Below, piece after piece: positions 1-10,700 of a stretch of DNA of 23,048 nucleotides; the first letter of the stretch is position 1, and every line of letters begins with the position of its first letter. This DNA comes from a virus. The notes beneath the pieces were generated by a model. It had not been told where the DNA came from. It saw nothing but the letters and a program-made list of their open reading frames with translations, and searched no databases. The position numbers and the translations under genes were made by a program. The stretch lies in the IMG/VR virus record IMGVR_UViG_3300025141_007010, positions 1 through 23,048 of that record; one strand, 5' to 3'.

Positions 1-1
1 G

Positions 2-1741
2 AAGTCATTAGTTTCGGTTGAAGGTGCAAGGTTAAGTAAGGGTGGTAAGTTTCCAGACATGGATGTCTCAGGTGATGTCATAGACCCCGATGGTGATATG
101 AAAGATGAGGACAAAAAGAAGGATGCAGCCGAAATGGAAAAGGCTGACGGTAAGCGTCCTGAGGGTGTGAGTCCTACGTTAGGTGAGAGGATAGGGGAGG
201 CTTTCCCTGCGGTTAAGACCGGTATTGAAAGGCACGATAAGCTGATGAACGAGCCTAAAGGTGCAAAGGTTGCGCGTAAGAACCCTGGCAAGATGGTCTC
301 TGCAGAGGGGAAAATCATGAAGTCTTTAGTGTCTGTTCACGAAGCAAAACTAGAGAAGGGATTACCTAAGAGGGGCGAAAAAGCAGCCAGAAGTAAGATA
401 GCATCTGCTAAACGCGGAATGGTGATGGGGGTCAATGACGAAGATGTCAAAGAGAAAGACTCTGAAAACGGTGCCGAGGGTGCTAACGGCGGTAATGGCG
501 GTAACGGCGGTGGTATGGCCATGGGTATGAACAAATCTCTCGTGTCTGTACTCGGATCTAGATTAGAGAAGGGTATGGGCGATTCTAAAAAGGTTGTTCA
601 AATGCCTCCCATGGAGATTAAAGCAAAGGCTCCGAAGAAAGAGCCTAAGAAGAATGTAATTGAGTTTTCGGATGAAGAGGGCATGACCGTTTACGGACAA
701 AAACCAAAACTACTTAAAAAAGTTCAAGCAACTTTAGATTCAATGAAGATTGATTCTTCTAAAATGGCATCTAAGCGAGCACCTAAAATTGAAAAAGGAT
801 ACGAAATGAAAAAGTCGAATTGGGATGTAGCATGCAACATGCTGAAGTCTATGGAACTTAGTAAAAATGTCCCACAAATGCGAGGTCGTTCAGGTGGGAG
901 CCTTAGTATGGGTCAAAAAAGAAATCCTCCTAAAAAAGACACTGGACCAAGAGTCTATCGAGATTATAACGCACCACCAAACATGAGTAGGCCTCAGGGT
1001 CCGCCTAAGCAAATGAGTTCAGCGCCAGAAATGACTAGAGACTTTTCAAGTAGAGGTCCAGATCGGTCTAGAGTCCCAGCGAGCGAGATAAACAGGCAAA
1101 ATTTGGATAGTAATTTGGATAGTCTTAAGCAGGCAGGAAGAAAAATTGCTGGTAAGTTTATGTCTGCTCTTGGATCTAAGTCCAAGCCTAAAGAATCAGC
1201 AGTGGCTCAGTCCAAGCCTAAAGAATCAGCAGTGGCTCAGTCCAAGCCTAAAGGGTCTCAAGATGGTGTTAGACAACCAGCGTCGGATGTGTCCAAGCCT
1301 AAAGGGCCTCAAGATGGCACTAGAGGCGCAGCAATCGCTCAGTCCAAGCCTAAAGCAAGCTCTTCTAAAGCTGAAAACCTTGCTGCGGCTAAAAAGCTAG
1401 TAAAGCAAGGCGGTGTTAAAGCTCTTATAAAACTTCCATACAATAATGCGATGAGAGTAGCTTACCGAGAAGATTATAAGAAGAGAATGGCCGGTAACAA
1501 AAAATTTGAAGCTAGAATGGCTTCTCAACCAAAACCTCCTATGTCTAAGTCTTTAGACCCAGCAGTTGCTGCTCGTATGAATATGCAACCTATCAGTCGT
1601 AGGGGTCGTGGAGTAAATGCATCTACGGATAATGCTGCCCGTCAACAACTTGCAAATGGTTTTAGTACGTCGCAAAATATGCAAGTTGAAGGGGTTGGGC
1701 CTCGTCGTATTAATGGACTTCGTCCTTTGGGTAAGAAATAA
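2..1741 (+). CDS. Lysine-rich low-complexity virion-associated protein, 5' partial
   Basis: The reading frame is open to the left edge, so the true start lies outside the window. The ATG at 59 is only an internal methionine: the codons before it (2-58) already encode the same repeat found twice more inside the protein. A 14-residue unit, KSLVSV-x3-(K/R)L-x-KG, occurs at 2-43, 320-361 and 533-574. A Gly/Asn run follows 484, and Lys/Pro/Ala-rich linkers fill most of the rest, including a 30-base tandem repeat at 1181-1240. No enzymatic domain, signal peptide or membrane segment is visible. It ends 21 bases before the giant gene. By neighbourhood and composition it is probably an internal or scaffold-like virion protein, but the function is unknown. 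Confidence 0.85.
   Translation, partial: KSLVSVEGARLSKGGKFPDMDVSGDVIDPDGDMKDEDKKKDAAEMEKADGKRPEGVSPTLGERIGEAFPAVKTGIERHDKLMNEPKGAKVARKNPGKMVSAEGKIMKSLVSVHEAKLEKGLPKRGEKAARSKIASAKRGMVMGVNDEDVKEKDSENGAEGANGGNGGNGGGMAMGMNKSLVSVLGSRLEKGMGDSKKVVQMPPMEIKAKAPKKEPKKNVIEFSDEEGMTVYGQKPKLLKKVQATLDSMKIDSSKMASKRAPKIEKGYEMKKSNWDVACNMLKSMELSKNVPQMRGRSGGSLSMGQKRNPPKKDTGPRVYRDYNAPPNMSRPQGPPKQMSSAPEMTRDFSSRGPDRSRVPASEINRQNLDSNLDSLKQAGRKIAGKFMSALGSKSKPKESAVAQSKPKESAVAQSKPKGSQDGVRQPASDVSKPKGPQDGTRGAAIAQSKPKASSSKAENLAAAKKLVKQGGVKALIKLPYNNAMRVAYREDYKKRMAGNKKFEARMASQPKPPMSKSLDPAVAARMNMQPISRRGRGVNASTDNAARQQLANGFSTSQNMQVEGVGPRRINGLRPLGKK
1181..1252 (+). repeat. 30-base in-frame tandem repeat (SKPKESAVAQ)
   Basis: Two perfect 30-base copies (1181-1210 and 1211-1240) are followed by a partial copy from 1241. 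Degenerate copies of the tccaagcctaaag core recur at 1292 and 1343. Each unit encodes a Lys/Pro-rich decapeptide, so the repeat makes a flexible positively charged linker. It looks like recent slippage or recombination, because the copies are identical at the DNA level. Confidence 0.9.
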
Positions 1742-1762
1742 TAAAATACAAATGTGTGATGT

Positions 1763-4700
1763 ATGGCTAAGAGAGTATACCTTGGTTCCAAGTTTTTTAA
1801 AGCTTTGTCACCAAAAGATGATGAGGAAGAAGAAAAGACTTCTGTAAACCCAGGAAACATTCAGCAATCCCCACAAACCAAGAAGGTGGGGGACGGAGTT
1901 GGTTCTCGCGGTGGGGTTACTACCACTGATGTCAGGACCAGTCCGTCTAGAGGCACACGTAACGTATATCAGTCTGAAAGAACTCCACGAAGATTAGGGA
2001 ACATAGGTGTGAAGCAAGGCGCTTCTCTCGGCAAGCCCATGTCGATGAAGATAAACATGCCTAAGCCACCTTCTTTCTCTTTAAAGCCTCCTACACCACC
2101 AAAACCGCCAAGCTTGAAGGCGTCTTTGTATTTGGGTGAAGATTTATTCTTTAAGGGCGTGGGGGATAGCCCAGAGGCTAGGACGTATAATCCTAACCTC
2201 AAAGGGGAGAGAGGTAGGGTAGGTACTCCAGGTTTAAATGTGGAGAGCTTTGCAGCCCCAACGCCTCCAGTCCAACAGAGATTGCCGGGTATGGGTACCG
2301 CTCCTACTCCTGCTCCTGAGCTTAAAGGTAAGCAGCAGGAATTACCTTTAGGTCAACCAAAAGCGACTACAACACCGCCTCCTAAGATGGAAGCGCCAGT
2401 AGGAGATTCGGAAACTTCTATGAGTGAATCTCAGGCACCTGCAAGAGGTCCTGCTCCTACAGCACCAAAACCTGCTACTACTGCGGAATTAGCACCAGAG
2501 CAAAGTGCTCCTGCACAGCCTCCAGCCGGAACTACAGAGCCACCAAAGGCCCCTGGTGGAGATCCTACAAAGCTTCCAGAAGCTCCTAAGTTGCCTAAGG
2601 CTCCTAGTATGGTGTCAAACATACCTGGTGCCAAGGAGACTAAAAGTCCTTGTAGTACAGGTATCAATCCGAGCCATAGTTATGTAGGTAAGTTCCCAGG
2701 TGCTAATGGGTGTATTTACGTTTATTCAGAAGGTAATAATTTTAACTTCAGAAACTCTGTAGATGGACATGCACACCATGATGAGGGTCAAACTTTATCT
2801 GTGCCTCATGATCATCCAGATGTTGTAAATAACAACAAGGTTCCAATACCTGAGAAGTTAAGAACACATCACGATGATACTCATATAGACTTAAATGAAG
2901 AGCATTCTAAAGGGTGGAATAAGCCGTCCACTGAGGAAGGTGGTAAGCACCACGTTGATGTGAAGCCTTATCACCCAGAGGACAATTCAAAACATCCAGA
3001 TCATCTGGCTCCAGATCATTTGGAGGCGATGAAGGCACACAAAAGTGCTTTAGATAGATTAAAGAACAACTCAGAGGAGTATCACTCAACTAGTGCAGAT
3101 GCATTACACCAAGAGGTTGGACCTCATGGTATTGAGCAGTTAAAAGAGCATCACGGGGAGTATCCTAGATCTACTCAACCACAACCGGGTAAGGCTGAAG
3201 ACTCTCGTGGTGAGATTGCAAAAGTATCTGAAACTGCAAAGCCGGGTGAAACTGCAAAAGTATCTGAGATTGCAAAGCCAGGTGAAACTGCAAAGCCAGG
3301 TGAAACTGCAAAGCCGGGTGGTGAGATTGCAAAGCCAGGTGGTGAGATTAAACACCCCCACCCAGATTTAAAAGATCCATCTATCCCTCACGATATCAAA
3401 GATATATTTAGAAATCTTCCATCACAGGACGCCCCTACTAGAGAGAAGTTTGATAAGTTAAAAGAGGCTGCTGAGAAGCTTAAGAATTATAAATACAAGG
3501 ACGGCACAAGCTTTAGTTCTGCTTTTGTTGCGGGACAGATGTTCATGAGCCATGACGTAGGCGCTGCTATCAATGGGGCTTATAAGGCATTTTCAGGGTC
3601 TATTCCTCATATTGCTCATGCGATAAAAGAGCAGAGGGATGTTAATAATAGAAGAAAGCAGGCCGAAGAAGAACACAAAGAGTTTGAGGCAGATAGAAAC
3701 ACTACAAATTCAAAAGTAGAGGACTTTGATTTTCATCATACGGATGTTCCAAATACTATTGGTGAGACTGGTCATTGGTCATCAGATCGACACAAAGAGT
3801 TTCATAGAGATCATGAAAATCTAAAGAGGTCTTATGATGAGGATAAGGAATCCGGGGCATCTGATGAGATGTTAGGACACACTTATTCACACGCTTATGA
3901 TGCTATATTAAGAAGACATAGAGCTTTAGCAGACGCAGAGGCAGGACTCCACCACCCTCACGAGACACCTAATGCAGGTGACTTTGAGGAGATGGATAAA
4001 AGACTTAACAAGTTAGGTGATGATACGGGTCTTGTGTCCAGTCAAATTGATGAGATGAAGAAAACATCTAGGAAGATGTCTAAGCAGAATCTTAGAGAGT
4101 TCCATGATGTTTTAGACCATGCGGATAGCTTTTCTGGGGATGATAAGATTGCTGCATCGGAGATAGCGTTTCAAAAAGCAAAAGCCTTGCATCGTCTTGA
4201 GCAAGAGTCCTTGAAGAAGTACAACCAGGGCGCTCCAAAAGGTGAGAAGGCGCAAAAGCGTGAAGCTTATATGGGTCCTAGAGTGTCTGTAGAAGACCAG
4301 ACTCGCAGAGAGGCTCAGAAGACTGAGGCAAGAGACCAGAAGGTTGCGGCAAAAGAGCAGGTTGCTCGTGAGAAGCAAGAAGCAAAGCTTTCAGCGGAGC
4401 AAACTGCTCAGGAAGAAGCAGAGGCTACAAGAGCAGAAGCTGTTAAAGATCTCCCTGAACCAGAAGGCGGTTGGCCAGATTATTACTTCAATGAGAAGAA
4501 GGACATGGATAAACGTAAGTTTGATCCTAATGTCCGTCCTGACCACAACATAGGATCTGGTGTACGTTTAGGTAGAGGTAAAGACAGCCACCAAGGTGTT
4601 ATAATAGGGCACAGCGTACAAGACGGAAAACATGTTTATCATGTAAAGAGGATTAATCCTGAGTATGACCCCAAAGCTGAAGAAGAATACTTTAGTAAAC

Positions 4701-7700
4701 TTCAAGCTGGGGAGATAAAAGGTGAAGCTACACCACCACCACAGAAGTTCATACGAGAGCAAGTTCCTGTGTCAGAAATGCACCAGAACGTTAAGAATGG
4801 TGTTTTCTCTCCCTCAACTCACGATTGGTACCACAGTGCAACAGATGAACAGAGAAACGATGCTTTTGAAGCGAGACATAAAGAGTTAAGAGAAGCTTTC
4901 AAAGAAGCAGAAGAAGAGAAGAAGAGAAAAGAGAAGCAAGAGTTTATAGATAGTGTTGACTTAGACAAGATGTCTAAGAGAGATCGAATCGAGTTTGGTA
5001 AGGAACACGGTAGATATCATGAGGATATAGAGCCACACCATCGAGTTAGAGATAAGACTCTGCGACAAAACAAAGGCCTTTTTGATCCAAACGGTAATCC
5101 AGAGTTTAATAAGGACACAGGCTTTAAATTCAAAGGAGAATTCAGAAAGGGGACATCGGGCCATATTAAAGACGTAAAGTATGATGAGGATGGGAATCAC
5201 GTTTATGTCGTTGATCAAGTAAACAAAGATGGTGAGGTAGAGACTAAGAATTACCCTGTCGATGCACTACATGCTCGTAACGTTATGGGTGAGCATGCGC
5301 GATGGCATCCAGACGCAGAAAAGCACAGAATTGGCGGTGATGATGAACGTCAGGCAGAGCTTGATGCTCAGGTAAAGAAGTTAGCTGGTCCAAAAGGTAA
5401 GCAGGCTGCTGAAGAGGTTGAAGAGGAACGCGGAGAGGTGGTTGTTCCTAGTGATCCAGAGGATTTTGATTTAGAGAATCCAGATCAACATTTTGAGCAT
5501 GATGAAGCTGCTAGGTCTTATGATCTTATTGATGAGGACATAGGGAATTATTCACAGACTCTTGCACAGTTCTTTGACAAACATGGCGGGGATGACTTCG
5601 AAGTACCTTATGCATATGACATCCAAGACCCAGATAAGATGCGTCAGGTATGGGGGCATTGGCTTTCTCAATCAGATTTACCACCAGAGGTACACAAAGA
5701 AATATTCCACGATATCCAAACGAAGTTTACTAACTTAAAATCTCGGATGATGGGTTTATCTGGTAAGAATGATATCGGAAAAATCTATCAGGATATAGAT
5801 GCTGGAAAGTACGATAGCGACCCTACTGGTAAAGCAAAAGCCATGGCTCGTATTCGTAACTACATGATGTTTGGTAAAGGTGGATACGTAAACTTCTCTA
5901 ATGGTTTAAAGAAACTTAAAGAAGAAGTTCGTCGATCTGTAGGTGATGAACACGCAGAGTCAATTCCGTTTGAATCTAAGAGTGGTGAGGAGCTTCAAGA
6001 GATTCACGATCAAAACAAAAAGCTCATGGGAGAAGATCTCACCCGGCAAGAAAAGAGAGAATTAAGTAGCGCACAAAACGTGATCGATAAAAATGTCGAG
6101 GGAGATGTGGTCGGTGAAGGTCAACAAGGGGCCGATGTAGTACCAATAGATTCTGGGAAAAAAGACTCTGAACAATCGCAGCCTGAAGAGGCTCGTATGG
6201 CAGCAAAGCAACAACGACCTAAAGCAACGGGGGATGCTGATGAAGTGGTTGATGAGGATGTTCCAGAAGTTAAAGCTACAGACACGCAAGAAGCAGCGCC
6301 AGAGGAAAGCGTTGATGAGGCAGAAACTACAGAAGTTGCCGAAAGCCCAGAAGAGACACCTACTAAAGATGTGGCTACGGAAGAAGAACAAAAGCCGTTG
6401 ACTAGAACAGAGGGACATGTCGGTAATGAAGTTAAGGTTCATCTGAGTGGTGGAAGGGCTAAAATAGACAAGCGCGATGCCACATACAAAGTCGTTGAGG
6501 CAGATGATATTAAGGCAAGCCACAAAGTAAGTGGTGGCGGTAAGTTTGCTGAGAATGAAGATTATGTAAAGAATGTACAGCCCAGGACATACAGTGGAGA
6601 ATCTGCGAAAGCTGTTTTAGAAAGAGCAGACAATTATGAGCCTGATCAAGTTATGAACACAGATGTGGGTCCAAATACAGGTCCACCAATGGTGACGGAA
6701 GATGGGCACGTTCTTGGCGGTAATAGTAGGACTATGACTCAAAAGCATATGTACGATACAGATCGTGGCGATGCAATTAGAGATCACCTGGCTGAGAACG
6801 CAGAAAAGTTTGGCTTGAACCCAGAAGAGATAGCTAAATTCAAAAACCCAATTCTCGTAAGAGAGTTGAAGGATGTGCATTCGGAAGGTACCGACTCGGA
6901 AACTCTGAATCAGTTGGCCAGCAAGATGAACGTAGCTGAAGCCATGGGTATGAAGCAATTTGAGGTTGCTACGGACTTATCTAAACGTTTAAACGAAAAG
7001 AAAATATACGATAGGATTGCGGAGTCATTCGACACAGATACGCACAACACGATAAATGATCTGCATATATCTGGCGCTGGAAAGCAGTTTAAAGACGAAT
7101 TAAAAGAGGTCTTTGGTACAAAGTCCGATGAGTATACTGATAAGGATGGAAAGCTTAATACTCAAGGTAGAAAGTTAGTTGAGGACGCAGTAGCTTCTAG
7201 ACTGGTAGATGACCCAAATCTGTTTGGACGCATGACGGGTTCCGCTGGTGAAAAATTAAACAAGATAGCCATACCTGCCCTTTTAATTAGTAAGCATGGT
7301 GATGAGCACAACTTAGACTCTGATCTAAAGCATTCCTTTGATGCTGTAGATAAGGTAGCTAGGTATAGAGATGGATTACCATCAGCCGAACAGAAAAAGT
7401 TCAATAACATGTCCAGTGAGGAGCAGCTTCAAGAGGCTTTGGGTGAGAAGACAAAAGACATGTTTGCTGAAGATCATCCTCTTACAAGCAATTCAAGAGC
7501 CAGGACCCTGTACCATATAATCCAAAACGAGACTCCTAATAATCTTAAAAAGATATTCACAGGTCTTGCTGATTCTATTCGACAGACTGGTGATGACGCA
7601 CAAACAGACTTGTTTGCTGGCGCAGGGGGAGAGGCTGCTCCGAAAACCACTTCAGATCATATTGTAAGGTCGTATGAAAAGACCATGGATCAAGACATGC

Positions 7701-10700
7701 CAGAAGAGTATGGCAAGCCAGAAGATCCAAAGAAAGAGGCCCCAAGCGCAAAGAAGACAGCTAAGAAGATAAAGAACCTTCAAGGAAATGTTAAAAAGGA
7801 TAAGGCTGTAGAAGAACACAAGTCTGTTTTGAATGATTACTCTGAATCAGACAATATAGATGATACAACAAAACACTTTGAAAAGATGATTAGCATGGCT
7901 AGAGATCTAGTCCCCAACGTTGCAAATGAGGAAGCTCAACAGGTAATAAAAGAGTTCATAGATAAAGGTGAAATATCTGACAAGTTTTTGGAAGAGTTAA
8001 AGTCATCTAACTCTATTGTTACTCCAAAGTCTGAACTCACAGAAGATGATAAAAAAAGAAAGACATTAGAAAGCTTTTTTAGTGGTGGTGGGCGAAGAGT
8101 TTCTATTGAAGAGATAAAGAAGAATAAGCCTGAAACAATAACAAACCACTATGGCATGATAGCTAAATTTTTACAGGAAAGAGGCGGACATTTTCCAGTA
8201 CATAAGCACTTTTCAAAAGATGGTGGTGTGAGTAACCAGTACCTAATTTACAACACTCCTGAGGCTAAAAAGATCTTCAAGGTTAAAGAGATTGGTGAGG
8301 GCGATAACACGACTTTACTTGTCCATGGTCTACAGGACGATTGGAAGGAGCACATACCGGAAGCGGCAGTTAAATCCGCAGGGATAGATTTAGATAAGCC
8401 TGTTGCCTCCAGGACAAAGCCAAGCGCAGAAAAGACAGCTAAGGATATAAAGAACCTTCAAGGAAATGTTAAAAAGGATAAGGCTAAACAAAAGTCTGAT
8501 TCTAGATCAGAGCCGAAGACTATTGGAGCCACCAATGATTTAGATACTAAATTAAATGATGACGGGACAATAACGCTTTATCACAGAACAAACTCTAAAG
8601 CTGCCGACCAAATAGTTAGTGGCGGTAAGTTTACGTCAAAACATAATAAGGGTGAGGCTTTCTTCTCTACTAGGCCCGACGAAGAAGCGTCTGGTTATGG
8701 TGATTCAGTAGTATCTCTGAAGATAAACCCAGAACATGTAGGTCTTGATGATGAGTTCCCAGGCGGTGAGGTTCACGTAACAATTGATCCAAAACATCAC
8801 GGTAAGATGCAGGACATACAGAGTGTTGGCGATGGAGAAGATTGGGAGGGCGCTGGGTTTTCCTCACGACCATCGGATAAGGCCGTGGTAAGTCTTCATG
8901 ATAAGACTGTACAATCTAATAAATTATCAAATCAAGAGCCTTTAAAAGAAGAGACAGAACGACTTAATAAGTTGAAGTCTTTGATGGATAGTAGAGGTCT
9001 AGAGTCAAAAGTTTCTGAAGAGAAGCCCAAGGCGGAAGAGAAGCCCAAGGCGGAAGTAACTGCCCGTTACCAAGCGTACCTAGACGCTACGGAAGCCGAT
9101 GGGAAGAAGCCTAGCAGCATCGACTTTATGGCATGGACTAACAAGAAGTGGTCCGAGTACGAAGCCGAAGTAGGGCCGTTACCAAAGACCAAGACGAAGA
9201 AACTTCAGGGCGAGTTCGATAAGTGGCTCGCGTCTGGACCTAAGACCGAAGAGAAGCCCAAGGCGGAAGCGGGCGGTCCAGCACCTAACATCGCTACTGA
9301 CAAGAAGCGCAAGGTGCCTAGCTTGGACGGCGCTACTTATCACGACTCTTTAGAGGTCGATGATTACCCTTACGGGCGCTCGCGCACGAAGGCTAAGTTT
9401 TCCGTCGAGACGATGAAGAACGGCAAGCAGCGCGGTGTCATGCAGACCAAGAACCCGAAAACGGGCGCTTGGAACAAGCCGAAGAAGACAACCTCTGGCA
9501 GCAAAGTCAAGATCGTTCAGGTAGATGGTAGGACGTATATTGCAACCGAGGAACGCGGGGCTATTCACTTACAAAGCGCGGCGGGTTTCAAGTCCGAGGG
9601 GTACGTGAGAGGAGAGTCTGGATCTCATTATGAAGAGGGAGTTGGAAACCGGTTTGTTCCTAACGCTCAGGCGTCTGACCCCGGACATCATGAACTTTAT
9701 GTAGGTATTCACGGGAAGGGAGAAGTTGAGCGTCTTGTCGAAATGGGTCATAAGTTGAAAGACGTGCCAGGCGCATCAGCATCTGAAGTAGCGCCAAAGA
9801 CATCTAAAAAGATAGATGATCTAAAGTCAAAAGTCTCTGAAGAGAAGCCAAGTGTAGAACAGGCAGGACAGGAAGTAGATTTAAAACATACTTACAAAGA
9901 CCTTCATCCAGACGCAGTTCATTTTGATGAAATGGATTCAAATGAGAAATATGTTGGGTGGGAAAAAGTTGGCGATACTTGGACTATAGATAGGGGTTAT
10001 CAAGGAAATTACTTGAGAGGTGATGAAGGTGGTAAATCATATGTTCTTGATAAATTAGATAGTTCTAGGCCATACGCTTATTTTAAGGATGGAGTTAATC
10101 CTAATGATGTGCCTTCTAGTGGAGAAACTCCTGAAAAGAATAACGATCAAAATATTATAGATAATTATCATACTGAAGACCCTGATGCAGCAAAGGCTTT
10201 GCAAGCTAGGGCGCAAGAACTATTACCCGGAGTTAGAACGCAAGAATCTCTAGAAGTCGTGGCCACAGCAGCAGAAAACGGTGGCAACCTACCAAAAGAT
10301 TTTGTTGATCGAATGAAGCGAGAAAATAGAGTCTCTGAGGCGAAACCTAAAAATACATCCAAGACAAGGACTAGAAAGGCTCCAGAGAATTTCACAGTAT
10401 CTACATCAAGTGAGTTTCACAAAGACCCTGAAAAAGGGCTGAGAACTTGGACACACTCTAATGGAGATGTTCATGTGGTAGAGATGAGCAAAAGACCTGG
10501 TAAGGGTAGATACACTGTCTTTGCAAAAGACTCGGATGGAAATTTAATTTCTCCAAGTGCCCACGGTAAACTGAATGATGCAATTGCTTCAGCCAATAGG
10601 GAGGCTGAGAGAGGTCCTATCCAGTCTCAAAAAGCGTATGAAAAAAAGTTAGCTGAACTTAGAAAAGAGGCGATTTTAAAAGAGTCTAAGTCTAAAGTAG

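Noticed and set aside
59-61. ATG at 59 as the start of the first protein
   Set aside because: The frame is open upstream to base 2 and encodes another copy of the internal KSLVSV repeat, so the gene begins outside the window.
6062-6523. 153-residue open frame on the minus strand
   Set aside because: It is the reverse shadow of the acidic linker of the giant gene; the encoded protein is Cys/Phe/Leu-rich nonsense with no ribosome site. Other minus-strand frames are similar shadows.
9301-9315. KKRKV peptide resembling the SV40 nuclear localisation core
   Set aside because: Five residues in a Lys-rich phage protein are expected by chance and have no clear meaning in a bacterial host.
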